64,000 nucleotides of DNA from Hofstenia miamia. Its lineage: Eukaryota > Xenacoelomorpha > Acoela. Position numbers and translations under genes: made by a program. Each line of letters starts with the position of its first letter. The stretch's first letter is position 1. Where the stretch lies: NCBI GenBank assembly GCA_004352715.1, contig SCFE01000112.1, positions 1,165,204 to 1,229,203 on the forward strand, read 5' to 3'. Below are positions 57,277 through 64,000 of this stretch, piece by piece. Under the pieces are notes generated by a model. That model was not told the DNA's origin. It did not search any database and saw only the letters and a list, made by a program, of their open reading frames with translations.

Positions 57277-57374
57277 GTTCCCATTTTCATCCTACTGAGA
57301 AGTCAGCGGGCAAATAAACTCTAATTGAACACGTTCACCCCCGCTGTGACTCAATAGTGCTCTAAAGCGGGAAC
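57277..57374. repeat. 98-bp imperfect palindrome (hairpin or tiny MITE)
   Basis: The two halves are imperfect inverted copies: gttcccattttcatcctactga with gaagtcagcggg on the left pairs with the inverse of cccgctgtgactcaatagtg..gcgggaac on the right, about 43 bp per arm. No ORF; GC-richer than flanks. Confidence 0.7.
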
Positions 57375-60102
57375 AGAATTCCACTGTGATATTTTAATTA
57401 GATATATGTTTGCTTAACACTATCATCCCAAACTCCATTGGGTTAGGAGCAGCTGCAACATTGACAGACATAATCGCTCCTTAGCATGAATTTCAAACAA
57501 CGCTTGTCTAAAATATGGAAAGTTAAATAATTCAACAGAAACTATTGTGATCAATTTCACCATTAAATTTTAAATTAAGACATGCTTTAATTAGTAACTC
57601 AAACCCATCGTCTTTTATCGAACTAAATAGTCGAGATCCGCGAATCCACGCAGATTTTTGCTTCGGGTTACCTTTTTGAACGTTGCAGGGCCATAATATT
57701 TCAGTCTCTGTCCTGAAAAGGCCGATCCCAGGTCCCGATATTTGGTCCATTTCTCAAAAGGTCCGTGGACACTTTACGAACCAATCAAATAATAGTAAGG
57801 GTTGGCATGTTTTAAACATATATATTTCACAATTTTATTTAAATATTTCAAATTCATAAATGATTTTTTTCAAAAATATCGTTCGTAATTTGTCCATTCG
57901 TACTTTCATACCCGACTTTCAACTACAAACTAGCAACACCAGCATTTTGTTTACGCGTATGAAAATAAAAATATATGTTGAAAAGTTTATCACAAGTTAA
58001 TGTTTGCTACTATACTTAGCTGCTTTCAGCAAAATTTTAATAGATTTAATTCTAAATAAAGCATTATTTTAAACGTTGAAAACGTTTTTGCAATAAAAGT
58101 ACACTTTGTGTCAACCCTGACATTTAGTGAACTTCTTAAGCAAATTTAAACATTCAAAGTATTACAATTGTGGTTGGTACATTATTTGGTAATTATTTTA
58201 TCGAATTTTAAAGGAAGTTATTCACGAAGAAATTAGGCCTGCTCCTGGAAATATATTTTTTCAATACCTGTCTCTGGTCCTGCAAGACCAGGAACGTGAT
58301 TTAGACGGTTTCTGCAATACTCTAGACTTGTAGTTTTTAAAAAAAAGGAATCATCGTTTTTTTCATTATTTTATGCACATTGCCAAAATATATAAATCAC
58401 CTCTAATTTGTCAACACATTTCCGGCTGTTAAAATCACCTTGTTAATCAGTCTCCCACGAAACATTGCAAAAATGGTCAAAGCGCTTGACTTTTATAGTT
58501 CGTGAATCCATTACACTCTGGTTTTGATAATGATTTTTTTAAACAACTCTGATATTATAAGACTGCATATTAAACAATTTATGACTAAGCAGGAAATATT
58601 CTTGATTATAATTATAAAAAAGAGTTTTTTTCTTTATTATTTAATATAATTATTACAACATCAATTTGAAAGTAAGGTTAACGTAGGATCTGAACATTTA
58701 AGCTAAGGCATTTTAATTTTAATAAGTGTACATCCTGAACTCACCGAGAAGTTTTGTTTACCCAACCCGCCTAATTGCCGGCTAATTGTTGAACCAACCC
58801 GACTCAGGACTGGCCAGAACCAAATACAAATTCTTGAGTCAAGACTAAATTATCTAACCAAATGCTACCCAAGCCTCCAATCTTACTGTTGATCTCAATC
58901 TATTCCAGTGTTAATTAGACTCTCAAAATTTGTTTTTGTTCCGTAGGTTAAGGATCAATCAATAGTTATAATTAATTAAATTATTAAATTTATCTATAAT
59001 TTGTACACTATTCTTAGTTATTAAAAACATATCTTAAAGTACCGCATTGATTTCGTTCCCAGGTGAAATTTAATTGCAGTAACCAGTTCCACCCTACCTG
59101 TGTTTTTTTTCAGTTCCCAATCCCAATGGAATCTTAATGTTGCAATGATGTGAAAATCTCTGTGTTTCAAGTAGTTTCTTATTATCATAGCGATGCACGA
59201 GTGCTTTCAACATGACACATGATTAAGTAGCACCCTTTCCAGGTTGTTCATTTATCACTTTGAACTGCCGATTTTTAAATGTCAAAAACACTCCTCATTT
59301 CTTCTTTATCGCGCGTTCTTTAACGTCAATTTAAGTTCTAATTAATTCTCCATTCATTGTTTATATCATATAATGTTTCACTGACAGAATATTTATAATT
59401 TTCCTCTGCTTTATATTTATAAATCGCAATTCCGAATTTGGTGTTGGTTAATGCTAATTCTATAGCTCATTGGTGTGTATTTTCTCGCCGACGAAGCGAT
59501 AACAAAACTTATGTCAGCACCCGATACCCATTATAGCAGAAGAAATTCATTCTGCAAAGCTTAAGTCTGTCAAAATATTTTAGGCATTTGCGGCACACCC
59601 ATCGGCTTTTACCAGATTTTATTTTCTATCAGAGAAATTTATTTTTCTGGCTGTACCAAATAAATTTAGCGTTTATTAAGCTAAATCCTTTCTAGAATAT
59701 TTTAAAATCTGCGATGGTATCTCTAAGAGAATACAAACACATTTAATTCAAGAACTAATAAATAATCCAAAATAAAAACACTATACGAATGAGGAGTGTA
59801 CCTCTTTTATTTATGCCTCAACGGGGTTTCCGTCGATTATCTACAGAAAATGTATTGCTGAGGTTAGTTGTTGCTCCGATGAACTGTAGCCTCCTAAATC
59901 CTCTGAAAAATAGGTATTGGGAGAATTGTGAGAGTGTTTTAGAAAATGGGAGTCATCCTGCACAGGAATACTTTAGCATAAATGCTCACCATTATATGGG
60001 AGTAAATTCACCAATAAGAGTCAAAGCAAATTTATTGCGCAATATGTGTATACAAAAAGCCTACAAACTAACACATGACAAAAAAAGTAAAATATAAACA
60101 AA
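57375..60102. other. Non-coding stretch with weak open frames
   Basis: Open frames at 57532-57750 (minus, 72 codons) and 59789-60097 (plus, 102 codons; RLSTENVLLRLVVAP) have no recognisable domain or splice context. Otherwise nothing seen. Confidence 0.45.
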
Positions 60103-60118
60103 TAATAATAATAATAAT

Positions 60119-60166
<48 letters not shown>

Positions 60167-60168
60167 TT
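60103..60168. repeat. (ATA)n-(ATC)n trinucleotide microsatellite
   Basis: A run of aataat changing into catcat units. Confidence 0.98.
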
Positions 60169-61498
60169 ATTAGAATCAGAAACATTTCCAATTTTTTAAT
60201 ATGCTTAGGAGATAGTTATCCTAAATGTGGACAAAATGCTTTGTGCAGCTCAAGATTAACAATTTATGTTCAGTAACAATGATAATACCTTCATATAAAA
60301 TGTGCAACCTCGTTAAAAAATGGTCTTCAGTTGTGATGATTTTTTGTTTAATCATGACTTACTTAAATTGTCTTTGTAGGTCATGATCCAATTTACTTTC
60401 ATAAATTATTGTGGATTTGAATTTACATGTGCTATCATATGGTCAATGGTATGCGTTCCTACATTAAGAAATAATATATTGAATTATTGCTTCATAGTAT
60501 TATTAGTAAAAAAAGAAAAAATTTCATTATTTTGAATTTTTTATCCAATTTATCCTGAAGCGCACCCGGATCATTAAGTAATAGATTTAAGTTATGTGGG
60601 TTTGCGAAAGAGATCATTCAATTATTTCAATTATTGCCAATTTTCTTTCAGCTTGTGACCACCGGTCACTTCAGCTATTCTGTTGATTAATGAACGAGGG
60701 CATCTGAGCGCCTTGCATTTTGCAAGGAATGCGTTGCGCACCACAGTTATTTGATATAACCCAATACAAGTGGGATTCTTTCAGACATTTAAATGATATA
60801 GTGTTTGCTCATTTTGTAGACAGTTATTCATGTGAGCGCAATTAGCTGGTGATAAGGAAGAAAATGTTGAAGCAATCATCACCTGTCATTAAAATCTAGT
60901 AGACTTAAATAAATATTAAAAGTAAATATTCAATTATTTCGTCTTTGAAACTTTTGTATCGATTTGAGTGATGGTTTCCGCTTGCGACACTATTCTTTAT
61001 AAGAAACTGAGTTATATAGCGAGGGCAATTGTTCTAAATATATGTACTTAAATATGCGTGTGTAGATGCGCGGTGCTTGTAAACTTTTGCTTCTTCCCAC
61101 ACATGACTACACTGAGATTTTTCCCTGGGGCTATGGATGCTGCGCTTTTTCAAATTGTGTCTGCTTGATTCATTGGTAATCAATGCAGGTTATATAAAGA
61201 AGTTCTTACAGGAGACCAGTTGTAACTGAAAGTCTAACCTAACCATATCTTAGTCCTAATTTGACCCAAAGAATATAAATTTTTGTAATCTTACCCCTGT
61301 AGAATGATGGCTATTTCCTGTACTTGCATGTATGTGATTTTCTAAGAAATTCTGCATATGCAGTGGTAGCGAAATTTTCGAACTTAACATCACTTAGTGG
61401 GATTTGCACCACCAGAAGTATTTTTCGCCAACAAACTTATTTTTGTTCAATTTTTTAAACTGTTATATAAGATTAATGAGTAAAATGTTATGTGCATG

Positions 61499-61530
<32 letters not shown>

Positions 61531-61781
61531 TTTATATGTATATAATTTCATAAAATATCATGTTCATTGTGTATAAGACCTCTTTAATTACATACATATA
61601 CATATACATGTTATTTACATCCATTTACTTCAAAATATGCATTTTATCGTAATCTACAATAATCACTTCAAAACTGTTCGGATGCAATGTTCGTATAAGA
61701 ACTACAATTCAAATAAATTTTATACTAATTTTAATTTTCTTAACTACATTTATTTAGTTTTTTTATTGGCCAATTTTGAAG
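60169..61781. other. Non-coding stretch, possibly 5' flank or intron of the Ig gene
   Basis: Includes (TA)n at about 61500-61525. No exon identified with confidence. Confidence 0.45.
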
Positions 61782-61910
61782 TTCACTCAATTGAAATCAT
61801 CAACCCTCCAAAATCAACTGTAATTTCAACTGGCAAAGTCTTAAAGTTACAATGTGGAATAAAACGAGGCACAAGACCTAAATTCAAGTGGATTTTCAAC
61901 AAAACAATTC
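61782..61910 (+). CDS. Immunoglobulin-domain exon, N-terminal half of an Ig fold
   Basis: Reads HSIEIINPPKSTVISTGK then LKLQCG and KFKWIFNKT: the B-strand Cys (LQC) and C-strand Trp (KW) of an I-set or V-type Ig domain. The donor is a consensus C|gtaagt at 61911, phase 1. The start is uncertain: either the acceptor-like tgaag at 61777-61781 (phase 1, giving a 129-bp exon), or the exon extends upstream, where a hydrophobic stretch FLNYIYLVFLLANFEVHS could be a signal peptide of a first coding exon. The protein would be secreted or on the cell surface. Confidence 0.75.
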
Positions 61911-63209
61911 GTAAGTCTGCTAACTGTAATAGTATTAATGCAACGATATTTGATAATGCTGTTTCAAAATCATATGAGGGCAGTAGAACACTCTTTTATT
62001 GTTCACTATCCATGAGTTATAGCATCCTTTTTATTTACTTTTTCTTTTTGTAACTTTCTTTTTGTAAATATCAAAATCGGATTCTCCACAATTCAAATGT
62101 GTAATACTATTTCTATTATATACCCTGATTTCTTATTTATCATATTGTTCATCTAATTCGCTTTTGGATAATCTTTCCATGTCCGACTCACTGATTGGTA
62201 CTATTCTTTGACAGTATTCGGCCAACATTTCGCTGAATCCACCCCTCTCAAACTCAGGCCTGCATTCTAGATCCATTATTTTGCATGTATTTAGTTAGCA
62301 TTCTAAGCTAACTAGCAATGTTCCGGGTAATTTTTTAAGCCGAGTCATCATTCAACAAATGTTTTCCTTATAAGTTGCAAGTATATCTCGAAAATTACTG
62401 TAAGTATTTTGCTTAGTGTTGCCAGTTACGATTTCGGTGAACCACCTCTGTTTATAATAGCAAAGTACAATGTTAATCACTAAAATATGGAACATATTCA
62501 TGCAAGATATGTTAATACACATCGAATTCTCAAAATATTAAAATCAACACATTCATGAAATTTCTGTTATTAGAGTACATGAAGTAATAGTCACGATGAT
62601 GCAAGGAAATTGAGAAACTATGATTTTAGAGTCTGTGAAGTCGGTAGTACCTTAATTGATTAGACTACTAAAAGGCTTGATATTATTGTGAGAGTGTGTA
62701 CATTACATAATGGCCTCTTTTTGAGGAGGCCAATGCATTACATGTATTTCAACATCTATATCAGGAACTGGTTAGTATAGAGCTTAGGTTTCAGCACAGT
62801 ACTTAAACAATTTTTGACGTAAGCCCTAATGAAATAAATCCGAAAAAAATTCTGTAGTGAATTTGTATCATTTGAAATGCAGATGTGGAGTAGTTCCATA
62901 GTAATCTGGAAGAAATCTTAAGACAACTCAAAATTAATCTAGTAACAAGATTTCCGAAGTTAAGGAGTTGTGAGAGATTCTGTAAACTGATGATGATTTA
63001 TCACAATCATTATGATACCAAATATGTTTCGCACTCTGCATATGATGGAAGAAACTAACAATTTCTTTGGAATATGAAAATACCGCTTCAGAATTCTCAC
63101 AAAAGTTTCATTTGTTCATTTTAACGCACTATTGAATTACTTTTATTCAATACAAATCCGTCATAATACAAGTTAGCAATTTTTGTAATATTAATTGCTT
63201 TATATTTAG
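61911..63209 (+). other. Intron within the Ig domain
   Basis: 1.3 kb from gtaagt to the acceptor tatatttag, phase 1. AT-rich, no repeats with clear edges. Confidence 0.65.
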
Positions 63210-63362
63210 TTCGTCCCGATGGAAAGCGAATTTTGATTAATTCAACATCGGGGACGTTAACAATCACTACAGTAACTGACGATGACTTTGGAAAGTATCA
63301 ATGCCAAGTATCAGATGGTAGGCACACCACTCACAGTGATCGAGCATCGGTGGCAAAAGCAA
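63210..63362 (+). CDS. Immunoglobulin-domain exon, C-terminal half of the Ig fold
   Basis: After the acceptor (AG at 63208-63209) the frame reads RPDGKRILINSTSGTLTI then TVTDDDFGKYQCQVSDG, the E-strand and the diagnostic D-x-G-x-Y-x-C of an Ig domain, ending SVAKA at a consensus donor (gtaagt at 63363). Its 153 bp begin and end in phase 1, and its frame joins the exon ending at 61910 to give one Ig domain of about 95 residues with the B-strand Cys, Trp and F-strand Cys. Symmetrical phase-1 exons are typical of Ig superfamily genes. Further exons lie to the right of or beyond the window. Confidence 0.85.
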
Positions 63363-64000
63363 GTAAGTCAATAAACCCATCCCTTCGTCCACCACATACT
63401 TTAAACTATTGACGGAAAATATGTTTTACAATTTTCTGTTTGCAATTCGATGTGACAGGATTTTTATGCATTGGGGATGGTAAAAATCAAGATCACTTTA
63501 ACATTTCTGAGATTTGGTTGGCAGCTAAACAGTAATATGCCAAACAAAATTAATTTGAAAATAATACAATACCCATGTTTTTTTCAAAATATTTTAATCA
63601 TTTGTAGGATTTTTTATGGATGGAGAGTGGGAAGAATTCTTGTCCCACCGACAATCCTAGCAGGTAGAGTTAGACTTGTTGGTAGTAATAATTTATTTTT
63701 ATTTCGAAATTGGAAAATTTGTTGAACTAGTTTATCAAATATATCATTTCTATATTTACTTGCATAAACTGGGATTGACGTTTTTCATTTTTCAGCCAGA
63801 TCTGTATCTAAGTTGTTCCCTAAAAATTTTAGTTCTTCTCAATGGTAAATAGAACACAATGAATGTTGATTTTTAATTACATTTGAATCAGAACATGTCC
63901 TTGTATCGAAGCTAAGGAATTTTGCAAGACGTTGAGTGACAGATTTCCAATTAATCCCAAGAAATTTTGCAATTTGCTAACTCCATGACGATATAATGTA
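63363..64000 (+). other. Downstream intron, possible small exon at 63608
   Basis: An acceptor-like tttgtag at 63601-63607 precedes a short frame that, in phase 1, reads 16 codons (FFMDGEWEEF) to a TAG at 63658; it could be an alternative terminal exon but is weakly supported. A later tttttcag near 63790-63795 is another candidate acceptor. Nothing else recognised. Confidence 0.3.

Noticed and set aside
59789-60097. 102-codon plus-strand frame
   Set aside because: No recognisable domain or gene context; could be real but unsupported.
61911-62053. Open frame continuing past the first Ig exon
   Set aside because: It reads through a consensus donor into intron; the second Ig exon completes the fold instead.

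Overview
This is a eukaryotic, AT-rich, repeat-laden nuclear window. Spliced exons (a GPCR exon, a pair of immunoglobulin-domain exons), non-LTR retrotransposons, Tc1/mariner and hAT relics, a GalEa-like copia remnant and long (TA)n tracts point to a metazoan, most likely an invertebrate. No ribosomal, tRNA or bacterial-type gene is visible, and the species cannot be fixed from the sequence. Seven larger N gaps and several tiny ones interrupt the assembly; the larger internal ones mostly sit on (TA)n tracts.

Layout. 1-5.7 kb: a degenerate Ty3/gypsy-type LTR element on the minus strand (gag, protease, RT, RNase H, integrase), with a 512-bp tandem duplication of its RNase H region and damaged active sites. 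5.85-6.81 kb: a Tc1-like relic. 7.155-8.479 kb: a nearly full-length mariner with recognisable TIRs. 8.977-12.470 kb: a foldback-like element whose arms are tandem iterations of its own terminal motif, the right arm amplified into about 12.5 copies of a 185-bp higher-order unit. 13.0-13.65 kb: a hAT relic. 14-24 kb: mostly non-coding DNA and gaps. 24.386-25.121 kb: a GC-richer, hairpin-rich repeat with an 11-bp target duplication; a second, inverted copy lies at 52.0-52.6 kb. 26.188-26.747 kb: the last exon of a peptide-receptor-like class A GPCR. 27.467-28.590 kb: a MITE-like element with long TIRs.

28.6-42.8 kb is strikingly poor in CpG. It holds an old CpG-decayed LTR (31.0-32.2 kb), a possible first coding exon (32.9 kb), an unidentified minus-strand ORF (37.2-37.86 kb), a GalEa-like copia RT/RNase H relic and a 5'-truncated LINE with four nonsense codons in one frame. 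Two CpG-bearing copies of the same LTR family (37.858-39.003 and 42.822-43.587 kb) interrupt or border it. 44.6-46.97 kb: a second LINE on the minus strand with a trinucleotide tail. 53.905-55.435 kb: a Tc1-like element with IR/DR ends and a broken DD37E-type transposase. 61.78-63.36 kb: two phase-1 exons that together make one Ig domain of a cell-surface or secreted protein.

The only likely functional host genes are the GPCR and the Ig gene, both partial here. Everything else coding-like is transposon debris. The most unusual items are the foldback/higher-order-repeat element, the structured repeat pair with an 11-bp TSD, and the CpG-depletion mosaic with matching CpG-context loss of catalytic residues.
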